DNA of 64,000 bases from Paenibacillus sp. FSL H8-0537. Its GTDB lineage: Bacteria > Bacillota > Bacilli > Paenibacillales > Paenibacillaceae. The stretch is from NCBI RefSeq assembly GCF_038051995.1, contig NZ_CP150290.1, positions 5,865,001-5,929,000 of the forward strand. The letters are read 5' to 3'. Position 1 is the stretch's first letter. The number at the start of each line of letters is the position of its first letter. The translations under genes and the position numbers were made by a program. Positions 53,584 through 62,378 of the stretch are shown here, in pieces. The notes below the pieces were generated by a model. That model searched no databases, was not told the origin of the DNA, and was given only the letters and a program-made list of their open reading frames with translations.

Positions 53584-54408
53584 CTATTCCTTGACGGAGC
53601 TTCCGAGCATCCCTTGAATGAAGTATTTTTGCAGCATTAAGAAGAAGAGAATGATCGGGAAGGTCGCGAGCGTCACCCCTGCCATAACTTGACCGTAATC
53701 AATACGCGACAAGCCGAACAGGCTTGATAGCGCGACAGGCATCGTATACATATCCTCAGAGGTTGCAGAAATGAGCGGCCAGAGGAAATTGTTCCACTGG
53801 TACATGAACAAATAAATCGCTGTTGCCGCTAGCGCAGGCTTGGAAGACGGCAAAATGATTTTAGTGAAAAGCCCCCACTCGCTCACACCATCAATTCGTC
53901 CAGCTTCCATCATAGCGTTCGGGACAGCCATCATGTTCTGACGCATCAGAAAAATCGCAAATGGATAGGCAATGTTTGGCAAAATCAATGCTTTGTAGGT
54001 GCCCAGCCAGCCCCAGGCCGCCATCATTTTGAACACCGGAATGACAATCGCATGGTAAGGAATCATCATCGAAAGCAGAAATATACCGAAAATGACCGTC
54101 TTGCCTTTGAAATTAAACTTTGCGAATACATAACCGGCCATCGTGGAGACGACAAGTGCCAGTATGGTATAAACGATCGTAACAAACAAGGAGTTGAACA
54201 TAACCCGACCAATGCCGATCGATTCGTTCAAATTCCGAATATTTTCGAACAATTGGTTTCCAGGCAAGAGAACAGGAGGTTTAGCAAAAATTTTACCGCT
54301 CTCATTCGTGCCTCCAATAATCGCCCAATAGAAGGGGAATAAGGAGATAAAGGAGCCAATAAGCAAAATCAGAGTTGTTATAGAGACGCGTACGCGTTTG
54401 GCTACCAT
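53584..54408 (-). CDS. Galactoside ABC transporter permease (MalG type)
   Basis: A 274-residue CUT1 permease with about six helices. The EAA loop is MMEAGRIDGVSEWGLFTK (about 165-182). Its ATG directly abuts the stop of the other permease, so the two are translationally coupled. Next in order is the GH42 enzyme, which defines the probable cargo as a galactoside. Confidence 0.93.
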   Translation of the reverse strand: MVAKRVRVSITTLILLIGSFISLFPFYWAIIGGTNESGKIFAKPPVLLPGNQLFENIRNLNESIGIGRVMFNSLFVTIVYTILALVVSTMAGYVFAKFNFKGKTVIFGIFLLSMMIPYHAIVIPVFKMMAAWGWLGTYKALILPNIAYPFAIFLMRQNMMAVPNAMMEAGRIDGVSEWGLFTKIILPSSKPALAATAIYLFMYQWNNFLWPLISATSEDMYTMPVALSSLFGLSRIDYGQVMAGVTLATFPIILFFLMLQKYFIQGMLGSSVKE

Positions 54409-55257
54409 TTACTCATCCCCCGTTACTTTAAATTGAATGTAGCTGAGAATGCCGATCAAAATAACGATGACATAAGCAAGCGTTGACGCATAACCAAAGT
54501 TGAAATAACGGAAGCCCGTCTGGTACAAATACATGCCGATTGTAATCGTCGCATCACTTGGACCACCTTTAGTAAGGGTATAAGGCTCCTCGAACAATTG
54601 CAGCGTACCGATTGTCGACAAAATGGCCGTGAACAAAATAATCGGCTTCAGCTGTGGAATCGTAATGTTGAAAAACTGACGTACGCGGGTAGCGCCGTCG
54701 ATGCTTGCTGCTTCATAGAGGGATTCCGATACGTTTTGCAAGCCTGCCAAATAAATAACCATATTGTAGCCCGTCCATCTCCAGGTCATAGCGATAATGA
54801 GCGATACCTTCGCCCAAACGGGATGGGACAGCCAAGGAATCGGATCAATGCCTACTGCTCCAAGCAGTTGGTTCAAAATTCCGTCATTCATTAGAATGAT
54901 CGAAAAAATGATTGATGCTGCGATAAGGGACGTTACTGCCGGCATGAAAAAAGCCACTCTGAACAGCGCCTTGAAGCGCTTAAGGGAATTAAGCAGCGTC
55001 GCAAGCAGCAGGGATGTAAACAGCATGAGCGGCACTTGAACGATCAAAATAATAAATGTGTTTAGCAACGCTTTGCCAAATATTTTATCGCTGAACAGCT
55101 TAGCGTAATTGTCGAGACCAGTAAATACAAGTTCTCCGCTTACGCTGGTCTGGAAGCTCAGCAATAGCGAATAAACGATTGGGTAGCCCATAAATATCGC
55201 GAATAGCACGAGTGCCGGGGTAAGAAACAAATACGGAACAAATGCTTTTGTTCTCAT
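54409..55257 (-). CDS. Galactoside ABC transporter permease (MalF type)
   Basis: A 282-residue CUT1 permease starting MRTKAFVPYLFLTPALVLF. GAAGGGTGAG precedes ATG 55257, so the frame extension to 55344 is not used. The EAA loop is SESLYEAASIDGATRVRQFF (about 183-202). It follows the binding-protein gene after a 425-bp gap holding a structured element, an arrangement that often lets the receptor be made in excess of the permeases. Confidence 0.92.
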   Translation of the reverse strand: MRTKAFVPYLFLTPALVLFAIFMGYPIVYSLLLSFQTSVSGELVFTGLDNYAKLFSDKIFGKALLNTFIILIVQVPLMLFTSLLLATLLNSLKRFKALFRVAFFMPAVTSLIAASIIFSIILMNDGILNQLLGAVGIDPIPWLSHPVWAKVSLIIAMTWRWTGYNMVIYLAGLQNVSESLYEAASIDGATRVRQFFNITIPQLKPIILFTAILSTIGTLQLFEEPYTLTKGGPSDATITIGMYLYQTGFRYFNFGYASTLAYVIVILIGILSYIQFKVTGDE

Positions 55258-55317
55258 ACTCACCCTTCTTTCTATGTTGGATTTTATGAGCCGATGGTGA
55301 TAAAGAGTCTGCGCTGC

Positions 55318-55434
55318 GTGAAAAGCTTGGCCTCCGATCGCCATTACCCTTGAATTTCTCCGAATTCATTTCCTAAAGGGGGAAATTCAAGGGTAAAAGC
55401 GAACGCTATCGCTTCTCCAGCACAAGCTTTTCAC
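55318..55434. repeat. Structured dispersed element, copy A
   Basis: The outer stem is GTGAAAAGCTTG (55318-55329) with CAAGCTTTTCAC (55423-55434). The left internal strand is TCCGATCGC (55333-55341). The inner stem is TACCCTTGAATTTC (55345-55358) with GAAATTCAAGGGTA (55382-55395). The right internal strand starts GCGAACGCTATCGCT and ends CTCCAG (55399-55420). Copy B at 58495-58612 has the same plan with different stem sequences. The remainder of the gap (55435-55682) holds a CAGGGGATAA/TTCCCTGTTTTTTT terminator-like hairpin at about 55474-55507 and nothing else clear. Confidence 0.75.
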
Positions 55435-55682
55435 TCCGCGCAGGCTTTCCACCATCGGTTCATTTTGTAGGCAGTTGAAAAACAGGGGATAACTTCCCTG
55501 TTTTTTTATATTTTCAAAATAAGGGAATAAGGACCTAAGAACATAAGTGCATAAGAGAATAAGAGATCCAGGCGTAAGCACTGAATCTCTTATCGGACTG
55601 CTATTTACTGCTTATTTAGTTCGTCATTTGCATGCTTCATTTAAACCAGATCATGCAGCCGGCTAAGCGCCGAGGCTAAAAA

Positions 55683-57023
55683 TTAACCGCCGTTCACTTC
55701 GCGGCTTGTGCGGTCTTTCAGACGTGCCGCCGCTTCTTTCAAAGCATCAGCCGGAGCTTTTCCGTTGAATACGTCCGATTGTGCTTTTACCGATTCATCA
55801 AGGGCCACGGAATAATCTTTCGTGTAGTAAGGTGTTGGTACGGAATTCATTTCTTGCGCGAACAGCATCCAGATGTTTTGGTTGCTGAAAAACTCAACGC
55901 CCGTTGTGAAAACATCTTCGTTATAAACGCTAGTCAGCGATGGGAACAAGCCGTATTTCTCCATAGCTACTTTTTGAACGTCAGGTGTCAAAGAGAAGTA
56001 TTCCATGAAGCTGTAAGCTGCATCTACATTTTTGCTAGTGGAAGTCAAAGCCCAGCTGCTTCCGCCAAGGTTAGCTGCGCGGTTGCCGCCTTTTTCAAAG
56101 GCTGGAACTTGGAATACGCCCCATTTGCCGCTCAAATCCTTCGCTTGATCAGAAATTGTACCTGTGTACCATGCGCCAAAAGCAATGGAAGCGATCGAAC
56201 CGTCAACCGTTGCGGAAACGGTGCCATCCCAGCCGTTAACGTCCTTGATCAGGCCAGCATCGTCGAATTGCTTTAAGGTTTCCAATGCTTTGACATATTT
56301 CGGGTTGTTGAAGTCAATATTGCCGTCTTTGTCAAAATAGAAGGCGCCTTGCTCATTAAGCATAATACGAAGCGTTGCATCATCTTTGAATTTATCTACA
56401 GGGAACAGCTGTGCACCTGTTTTTTCTTTAATCAGCTTACCTGCTGCGAGGTAGTCATCCCAAGTTTCAATTTTGGAAGCATCCACGCCCGCTTTCTCAA
56501 ACAGATCCGTGCGATAGAATATGCCAGTTGGACCCGCATCAAAAGGGAAGGCATAGCTTGCGCCATCTTTTTTCGTCAGCTCTTGCTTGAACGTCGGGAA
56601 CTCGGAAAGCTTCTCATCAAAGCCCTTTTCCGAAAGGTTCACGAAGCCTTTAGGGAAAGCGTCCAGATATCCTTGCAGCCTGTCATCTTCCACAAGCACG
56701 ATATCAGGAAGGCCAGCGCCGCCAGCTGCGAGGCCAGTGGACAACTTGTCATATACATCAAGGCGACCAATGTCTTGAACCTCAAGCTCCACATTCGGGT
56801 GATCCTTCTGATAAGAAGTAACCGCTTCATTTAGAGCGCCTACATTTACATTCCAAGCCCAAGCTGTCAATTTCACTTTTTCACTGCTAGCCGTGCTGGC
56901 AGGACTTGCATTGCCTGCTGTACCAGTGTTGCCTGTGTTGCCTGTTCCGCTGTTGGTGCCGCATGCTGCAAGCACGGTTGACAACAAAAGCAAAGTAGCC
57001 GCTGATTTAAAAGATTTCTTCAT
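55683..57023 (-). CDS. Galactoside-binding lipoprotein of ABC importer
   Basis: A 446-residue family 1 solute-binding protein. The signal peptide ends in lipobox VLAAC (Cys21), followed by an Asn/Gly/Thr-rich linker to about residue 48. The core begins KLTAWAWNVNVGALNEAV and includes ALTSTSKNVDAAYSFMEYF near 325-343. It is the first gene of the galactosidase operon, transcribed from the promoter at 57149-57177. A shared MsmX-type ATPase must power the system, since none is encoded here. Confidence 0.94.
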   Translation of the reverse strand: MKKSFKSAATLLLLSTVLAACGTNSGTGNTGNTGTAGNASPASTASSEKVKLTAWAWNVNVGALNEAVTSYQKDHPNVELEVQDIGRLDVYDKLSTGLAAGGAGLPDIVLVEDDRLQGYLDAFPKGFVNLSEKGFDEKLSEFPTFKQELTKKDGASYAFPFDAGPTGIFYRTDLFEKAGVDASKIETWDDYLAAGKLIKEKTGAQLFPVDKFKDDATLRIMLNEQGAFYFDKDGNIDFNNPKYVKALETLKQFDDAGLIKDVNGWDGTVSATVDGSIASIAFGAWYTGTISDQAKDLSGKWGVFQVPAFEKGGNRAANLGGSSWALTSTSKNVDAAYSFMEYFSLTPDVQKVAMEKYGLFPSLTSVYNEDVFTTGVEFFSNQNIWMLFAQEMNSVPTPYYTKDYSVALDESVKAQSDVFNGKAPADALKEAAARLKDRTSREVNGG

Positions 57024-57076
57024 GTGTAATTCCCCCTCAGAAATATTGTGCCTGTATTTTTGTGCATGAACGAAAT

Positions 57077-57090
57077 CGATGCGGTTTGCA
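57077..57090 (-). promoter_or_regulatory. Second candidate operator of the galactosidase operon
   Basis: The minus strand reads TGCAAACCGCATCG, which shares AAACCGC with the plus strand of the cre-like site at 57122. It could be a binding site for the operon's LacI regulator. Confidence 0.4.
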
Positions 57091-57121
57091 TCCTTTCATC
57101 CTGAGGCAAGCTTTCTTTTTC

Positions 57122-57135
57122 TGAAACCGCTTGCA
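57122..57135. promoter_or_regulatory. cre site in the galactosidase operon leader
   Basis: TGAAACCGCTTGCA fits the CcpA consensus TGNAANCGNWNNCA at every defined position. It is placed just downstream of the predicted transcription start. Confidence 0.7.
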
Positions 57136-57148
57136 TTGCCTGAGTAAA

Positions 57149-57177
57149 ATATTATTACGTTTTTTACTTAAAGTCAA
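57149..57177 (-). promoter_or_regulatory. Promoter of the galactosidase operon
   Basis: On the minus strand TTGACT (57177-57172), a 17-bp spacer and TAATAT (57154-57149). The 317-bp gap to the next gene otherwise holds AT-rich sequence. Confidence 0.7.
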
Positions 57178-57340
57178 CTTAAAATTTTACTTGTTTTTTA
57201 ACTTGTTTTTATTGGTTATTTACCTCATTTTCATATTTATCGCGCCCAAAACAAACAAATATAAAGATATTTTCGAAAAATAGGCTATACTGAACAGAGT
57301 AAAAGCCTATACATTTCATAAATGGGAAGGAAGCTGCACA

Positions 57341-57751
57341 ATGGCGAAGCTCACGACTTATTTTTTCTCAGAGGATGCTAAAGCACAGGCTGATTTTTAT
57401 ATTCAGTCGCTTGGAGGGGAAATAATCTCCATGATGAAATTCGGGGATTTACCGGATACGCAAGAGGATGTAAAGGACAGAATTCTTCATTTGGAGATGA
57501 AGGCCGCCGGTGTTAGCTTCATGCTATGCGATGCCGTGAACCAGACGCTGACCCATGGAAATGCCATTAATTTAAGCTTGGAATTCGAAGGCGAAGCGGA
57601 AGCACATGACGCATTCAATAAACTGTCAGAGGGCGGAACGGTGAAAAAAGAGCTGAGTCCGGAATTTTGGGGCTCGCTGTTCGGACAGCTGGAAGATAAA
57701 TTCGGCATCCAGTGGATGATTACGACTGCTGCGAAGACAAGCGCGGTTTAG
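57341..57751 (+). CDS. VOC/PhnB-like glyoxalase-fold protein
   Basis: A 136-residue protein of the PhnB branch of the vicinal-oxygen-chelate superfamily. Paired beta-alpha-beta halves are visible, with YFFSEDAKAQADFYIQSLGG at the start and FWGSLFGQLEDKFGIQWMI at the end. Metal positions common in true glyoxalases are not clearly kept, so it may be a binding or demethylase-like protein of unknown substrate. GGAAGG precedes the ATG. It is a monocistronic gene ended by the terminator at 57793. Confidence 0.85.
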   Translation: MAKLTTYFFSEDAKAQADFYIQSLGGEIISMMKFGDLPDTQEDVKDRILHLEMKAAGVSFMLCDAVNQTLTHGNAINLSLEFEGEAEAHDAFNKLSEGGTVKKELSPEFWGSLFGQLEDKFGIQWMITTAAKTSAV

Positions 57752-57792
57752 CTCCTTAGCTCTACTTTAAGCACAAAAATTTAATGATAAAA

Positions 57793-57833
57793 AAAGCAAG
57801 CCCCTCTCACTTAATGAGAAAGGGGCTTGCTTT
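57793..57833. terminator. Convergent terminator
   Basis: Perfect arms AAAGCAAGCCCCT (57793-57805) and AGGGGCTTGCTTT (57821-57833) with A and T tails serve both the VOC gene and the carbonic anhydrase gene. Confidence 0.85.
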
Positions 57834-57854
57834 AATGTTATTTTTTCGGATAAA

Positions 57855-58421
57855 TTATTTCTTCTTATATCCTTCATCCACCAAATCAAGACGTCCTGTC
57901 TCTGGATCGATAACGAAGCCATGCACAGGAATATGGGCAGGCATCAGCGGGTGGTTGCGAATAATGCCGATGCTGTCCATAACGCCTTCCTCCACCTTGT
58001 CGAATCCCTTCAAGAAACGGTCCATCTTAATGCCGGAGCTCTCCAGCGTATCGATAACGACTTCTGAAATGCCGTTTTCCTTGAATTTATTGACCATGCC
58101 CTGCGTATCCAAATTGTTCATGCCACAGCCGTGATGCCCGATAACGAGCACTTCCTCTACACCCAGCTCATAGACAGCGACTAGTATACTGCGCATCGCA
58201 CTGCCGAACGGCTGAGTCAAAATCGCACCTGCGTTTTTAATGATTTTGGCATCGCCATTACGCAAATTCAGCGCTTGCGGCAGCAGCTCAACAAGACGAG
58301 TATCCATACACGTCAAAATCGCTACCTTTTTCGCCGGAAACTTGTCCGTCAAAAACTGTTCATAACGCTTTTCCTCAACAAATTTCTCATTATATGACAA
58401 TAAATCATTTACAATACTCAT
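57855..58421 (-). CDS. Beta-class carbonic anhydrase
   Basis: A 188-residue cytoplasmic zinc enzyme interconverting CO2 and bicarbonate. Zinc ligands are Cys38 in TCMDTR, His96 and Cys99 in GHHGCG; the Asp40-Arg42 dyad of the active site is intact. The length and the YtiB-like sequence place it with small Gram-positive beta enzymes. It is monocistronic. A structured dispersed element lies directly upstream in the 419-bp gap to the next gene. Confidence 0.93.
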   Translation of the reverse strand: MSIVNDLLSYNEKFVEEKRYEQFLTDKFPAKKVAILTCMDTRLVELLPQALNLRNGDAKIIKNAGAILTQPFGSAMRSILVAVYELGVEEVLVIGHHGCGMNNLDTQGMVNKFKENGISEVVIDTLESSGIKMDRFLKGFDKVEEGVMDSIGIIRNHPLMPAHIPVHGFVIDPETGRLDLVDEGYKKK

Positions 58422-58494
58422 CCTTCATCTCCCTCTCTGCTATTGCTAGATAAGTTGAACGATTGATTAGCATGAGCGCGCTGGTCGCCACTGC

Positions 58495-58612
58495 GAAAAA
58501 GGTTGGACTTCCGGCCGCTGTTGTTTTCTTATTTCTTTCATTATCCCTCTTTGAGGTTGAAATAAGAAAACAAAGGCGGACGCTATCGCTCTCTCCAGTT
58601 CCAACCTTTCTC
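58495..58612. repeat. Structured dispersed element, copy B
   Basis: The outer stem is AAAGGTTGGA (58498-58507) with TCCAACCTTT (58600-58609). The left internal strand is TCCGGCCGC (58510-58518). The inner stem is TTGTTTTCTTATTTC (58521-58535) with GAAATAAGAAAACAA (58559-58573). The right strand starts GCGGACGCTATCGCT and ends CTCCAG (58576-58598). It matches copy A in internal strands and plan. The rest of this gap (58613-58840) contains a weak GTAAGC/CTTAC hairpin at about 58757-58799 that may end the operon to the right. Confidence 0.75.
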
Positions 58613-58840
58613 TCCGTTTCTCCCTTGCCCTATCGCTTTCTTCCGTTCAAATTATATAGATATACCTCGTATATCATATATAAAGGCCTATTCATATAAA
58701 AAAGGAAGAGCCGCAGCTCTCCCTTCATTATCCTTCCTGTACAGCTCATGCCATCTACGTAAGCTTAGCTAACACAGGATCAGAAAAGCTAAACTTACTT
58801 TAGCATAAGTCGCATTATCTGGGCAATAGCAAGAATTAGG

Positions 58841-59884
58841 CTACAGCTCTACCATCGCTTTAATGACTTTCGACTCCGGTTTCAGCCACTCGTCGAACAC
58901 GCCAATCAAACCTTCAAAGGACGAACGATGCGTAATTAACCGGTCTACGTTAACACTGCCGCTGGCTACAGCTTCAATCACGATGTCAAAATCCTCACGG
59001 GTTGCATTACGGCTGCCCATCAGCGTCAGCTCACGTTTATGAAATTCTGGATCATGAAAGGCAATGTCCGCTTTCACGAGTCCAACATAGACCAGCTTGC
59101 CGCCATGCGCTGTCAGGCCGAAGGCATCCGTCATAGAACGGGCATTGCCCGTTGCGTCAAATACGACGGTTGGAAAGTCTCCCTCTGTCAGCTCGGCGAT
59201 CCGCTCTTTCGGCTGCTGCAAAGCATGAACCGTTTCATCAACCTCAGCCCATTCCTTGCAAAAAGCAAGCCGCTCCTCATTAATATCCATCGCAATGACC
59301 CTTGCTCCCCGATGCTTGGCGAACGCCATAACGCCAAGCCCTATCGGCCCTGCTCCGATGACGAGCACGGTCTCGCCCGCTTCAAGCTCCGCACGGCGCA
59401 CGGCATGGGCGCCGATGCTAAGCGGCTCCAGCATGGCCGCCATATCCAGCGTCAAGCCATCCGTCTTGATCAGATGGGTGGCAGGAACCGCAATCAACTC
59501 GCGCATGCCGCCATCCTTATGAACGCCCAGCACCTGCATGGCGGTACAGCAATTTGTTTTGCCGCGCCTGCATGCGATGCAAGTACCACAGTGCATATAA
59601 GGAATGACACTAACCTGATCGCCTGGCTCAAGCCCAGTCACCTTTTCGCCAACTGCTTCTACAATTGCCGCCAGCTCATGGCCGAGAACGCGAGGATATT
59701 GGAAAAAAGGCTGGTTCCCTTTATAAGCATGCATATCTGTCCCGCAAATGCCGATGCGGCGGATGCGAATAATAGCATCCCCTGGGCCAGCCGCTACTGC
59801 CCCTTCAGCGCCGCCGTCAAAAGCAGGCTGCTCCTGCTCCGTCAGCTTGAGACTGTCTGGCTGCTCGCACACAATGGCTTTCAT
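58841..59884 (-). CDS. lgoD: Zinc-dependent dehydrogenase, L-galactonate 5-dehydrogenase candidate
   Basis: A 347-residue medium-chain dehydrogenase. The catalytic zinc is bound by Cys47 in GICGTD and His69-Glu70 in LGHELA, and the structural zinc by Cys99, Cys102, Cys105 and Cys113. The NAD motif is VIGAGPIGLGVM near 177-188. Closest recognisable types are LgoD/YjjN (L-galactonate to D-tagaturonate) and threonine/sorbitol dehydrogenases. Four-base overlap (ATGA) with the upstream aldo/keto reductase and the presence of tagaturonate reductase and altronate dehydratase in the same operon favour LgoD. Sorbitol or L-idonate dehydrogenase remain alternatives. Confidence 0.75.
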   Translation of the reverse strand: MKAIVCEQPDSLKLTEQEQPAFDGGAEGAVAAGPGDAIIRIRRIGICGTDMHAYKGNQPFFQYPRVLGHELAAIVEAVGEKVTGLEPGDQVSVIPYMHCGTCIACRRGKTNCCTAMQVLGVHKDGGMRELIAVPATHLIKTDGLTLDMAAMLEPLSIGAHAVRRAELEAGETVLVIGAGPIGLGVMAFAKHRGARVIAMDINEERLAFCKEWAEVDETVHALQQPKERIAELTEGDFPTVVFDATGNARSMTDAFGLTAHGGKLVYVGLVKADIAFHDPEFHKRELTLMGSRNATREDFDIVIEAVASGSVNVDRLITHRSSFEGLIGVFDEWLKPESKVIKAMVEL

Positions 59885-60849
59885 GATGTCGCGCTCCTTT
59901 GCCCAGCGCCGCCGCTGATGTGCTCATTATATTCCGGCAAGCCGCTGATCCAGCTTACATCTGCAACGGGTGCCAGCAATTGAAGCACTTCCTTAAGCAG
60001 CCGCTCGTCCATAGGCTCCTCTATCCATGCCGCATTGCGGCGGATATTTTCCGGATTCGCTGTGCTAACCAGCGTCGTCGGAATTTGCTCATTCGCTACG
60101 GCAAACTGCATCGCCAGCTTCGCAATATCTGTCCCTTGCGCTGCACAATGCTCGGCAGCACGCAGACAGGCGGCCTTCAGCTCAGCGCTTGCCGGATGCC
60201 AGTCCGGCGTTCCTCTTGTGCCAAGCAGGCCCATCGACAACGGTGATGCGCTCACCAAACCGACATTGTACTGCTCAATGAGCGGCAGCAGGCCCAGCAG
60301 CGACGTATCATTTAATGAATAATGGCAATAGGATAAAATAACATCGACTTCCGTATGCGGCAGCCATTTTTCGAATAGCTGCAGAGGCAAGCCGGAAATG
60401 CCATAGTGACGGATTTTACCCTGCTCCTTGAGCTTTTGCAGCGCTGGAATTCCCTGTGCTGCATGCTCAGGCGAAACAAACTCAATATCGTGAAGGAACA
60501 TAAAATCAACGTAATCCGTGTTAAGCCGCTGCAAGCTTTCTTCAAGGGAACTCATAATTCGGCTCTCGGAAAAATCAAAGCTGTCCACGCCATATCGGCC
60601 CGCTTTAGTCGAGAGCAGAAACTGATCTCGCGGCAGCTCCTTAATCGCCTTGCCGAGCACCGTCTCCGCCTTCGTCATTCCATAATAAGGCGAGACGTCG
60701 ATATAGTTGATTCCTGCATCCAAGGCGCTATGAACGGTGCGAATCGCTTCTTCCTCATTCGTTTCCCTGAATACAGAACCGAGGGAAGACGCGCCGAAGC
60801 TGAGCACCGATACATCCAGTCCGGTTTTTCCTAGTTGTCGATATTTCAT
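59881..60849 (-). CDS. Aldo/keto reductase, L-galactose 1-dehydrogenase candidate
   Basis: A 322-residue (beta/alpha)8 NAD(P) oxidoreductase. The catalytic tetrad is Asp51, Tyr56, Lys82 and His120. The sequence resembles the plant L-galactose dehydrogenase and bacterial D-threo-aldose (L-fucose) dehydrogenase group: KTGLDVSVLSFGASSLGSVF, INYIDVSPYYG and WISGLPEYN. It would oxidise L-galactose, or L-fucose-like sugars, to the 1,4- or 1,5-lactone. GGAGGG precedes the ATG. It starts 14 bp after the altronate dehydratase and overlaps the next gene by 4 bp. Confidence 0.78.
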   Translation of the reverse strand: MKYRQLGKTGLDVSVLSFGASSLGSVFRETNEEEAIRTVHSALDAGINYIDVSPYYGMTKAETVLGKAIKELPRDQFLLSTKAGRYGVDSFDFSESRIMSSLEESLQRLNTDYVDFMFLHDIEFVSPEHAAQGIPALQKLKEQGKIRHYGISGLPLQLFEKWLPHTEVDVILSYCHYSLNDTSLLGLLPLIEQYNVGLVSASPLSMGLLGTRGTPDWHPASAELKAACLRAAEHCAAQGTDIAKLAMQFAVANEQIPTTLVSTANPENIRRNAAWIEEPMDERLLKEVLQLLAPVADVSWISGLPEYNEHISGGAGQRSATS

Positions 60850-60863
60850 CCTTTTCCCTCCGA

Positions 60864-62378
60864 TTACAAAATAACGCCGTCTTTGAAAATGGCAATTTCC
60901 TTAAAGCCATTGCGTTCATTATTCGTCTTCGCTTCGCCAGAAGCGAGCGCCAGCAATTGATCCCACAGCTCATCGGTCAGCTCGTTCATCGTCTTGCCTT
61001 CGAGCAGTTGTCCCGCGTTGAAATCGATCCAATTTTTTTTGCGACCTGCCAGCTCGCTGTTCGTAGCGATCTTCACCGTTGGCACCGGGCCGCCGAATGG
61101 CGTTCCCCGACCTGTCGTGAACAGCACGATATGTGCGCCGCCAGCAGACAATGCCGTTACCGATACGAGATCATTGCCCGGCGCTTCCAGCAAGTTCAGG
61201 CCAGTATGCGTAATCCGCTCGCCATAAGGAACAACGTCCTTCACCAAAGCGTGACCGCCCTTTTGCGTGCAGCCGAGCGACTTCTCCTCCAAAGTACTGA
61301 TGCCGCCAGCCTTGTTGCCCGGCGAAGGATTTTCATAAATTTCCTGATCATGACGAATAAAATATTGCTTAAAATCATTAATCAAATGCACGATTTTTCC
61401 AAAAACCTGCTCATTGTCTGCGCGATTCATCAATATCGTTTCGGCGCCGAACATTTCTGGCACCTCGGTCAGAATCGCTGTGCCGCCCGCTTCAATTAAG
61501 CGATCCGAAACCGTTCCAACAAGCGGATTGGCGGTAATGCCGGACAAGCCGTCCGAGCCGCCGCATTTCAGCCCCAGCTTGAGCTTCGCAACCGGTACCG
61601 GCTCCCGCTTGAAGCGCTCTGCGAATTCGACGAGAGCGTCGATTTCCTCAAGCGCAGCCTCCAGCTCGTCTTCAACCTCCTGCGACTTAATAAACTTGAC
61701 GCGCTCCGGATTGTAGTCGCCAATCGCCTGCTTAAACAGGTCGATCTGATTATTTTCACAGCCGAGCCCCATTACGAGCACGCCTGCCGCATTCGGATGG
61801 TTCACAAGCGAAGCGAGCAGCTTCTGCGTGTGCTGAAGATCGTCGCCAAGCTGCGAGCAGCCGAACGGATGGGCAAAATGATAAACGCCATCGACGCGTC
61901 CCGCATACAGCGCATCAGCCCGCCGAGCTACGATTTCACAGGTTTTGTTAATGCAGCCGACCGTATTAATAATCCAAATTTCATTGCGGATGCCAACCTC
62001 GCCGCCATCCCGCACATAGCCTTGAAACGTCTGGTTGGCACGATTCGCCGAGCTCGCAGCTGGCGCTGCTGATTCCTCGCGCCCCTTAGCCGGGTCATAC
62101 GAATATTCCAGAAAGCCTTTCAGCCCGGTTCCAATATTATGCGTATGCACCCAGCTGCCTGCCGGAATATCCGACTTGGCGATGCCGATGGAATAGCCAA
62201 ACTTGAGCACATGCGCGTCCTGCGGAATTGGCGTCGAAGCAATTTTATGCCCTTTGGGCACATCCTCGAGCAGTTCCAGCTCCCTGCCATTTTCAAGCGT
62301 CAGCTTATCCCCTTGGGAAAGCGGCGTAAGCGCAATAACGACCTGATCCTTCTCATTAAGCCGAACCCAGTTATTCAT
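60864..62378 (-). CDS. uxaA: Altronate dehydratase
   Basis: A 504-residue full-length UxaA converting D-altronate to KDG with Fe2+ or Mn2+. The N-terminal SAF domain (1-95: KVVIALTPL-type start, HKIASTPIPQDAHVLKFGY) is followed by the catalytic domain with VGCINKTCE, FAHPFGCSQLGDD, GLGCENNQ, LGLKCGGSDGLSG and TTGRGTPFGGPVPT, all hallmarks of the UxaA/GarD family. ATG 62378 overlaps uxaB by 8 bp and has GGAG about 10 bp ahead; GTG 62387 is a less likely alternative. It is the last sugar-acid step of the operon. Confidence 0.94.
   Translation of the reverse strand: MNNWVRLNEKDQVVIALTPLSQGDKLTLENGRELELLEDVPKGHKIASTPIPQDAHVLKFGYSIGIAKSDIPAGSWVHTHNIGTGLKGFLEYSYDPAKGREESAAPAASSANRANQTFQGYVRDGGEVGIRNEIWIINTVGCINKTCEIVARRADALYAGRVDGVYHFAHPFGCSQLGDDLQHTQKLLASLVNHPNAAGVLVMGLGCENNQIDLFKQAIGDYNPERVKFIKSQEVEDELEAALEEIDALVEFAERFKREPVPVAKLKLGLKCGGSDGLSGITANPLVGTVSDRLIEAGGTAILTEVPEMFGAETILMNRADNEQVFGKIVHLINDFKQYFIRHDQEIYENPSPGNKAGGISTLEEKSLGCTQKGGHALVKDVVPYGERITHTGLNLLEAPGNDLVSVTALSAGGAHIVLFTTGRGTPFGGPVPTVKIATNSELAGRKKNWIDFNAGQLLEGKTMNELTDELWDQLLALASGEAKTNNERNGFKEIAIFKDGVIL

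Noticed and set aside
58463..58699. Plus-strand open frame of 78 codons
   Set aside because: It runs through the structured element copy B, has no ribosome site, and its codons are explained by the inverted repeats.
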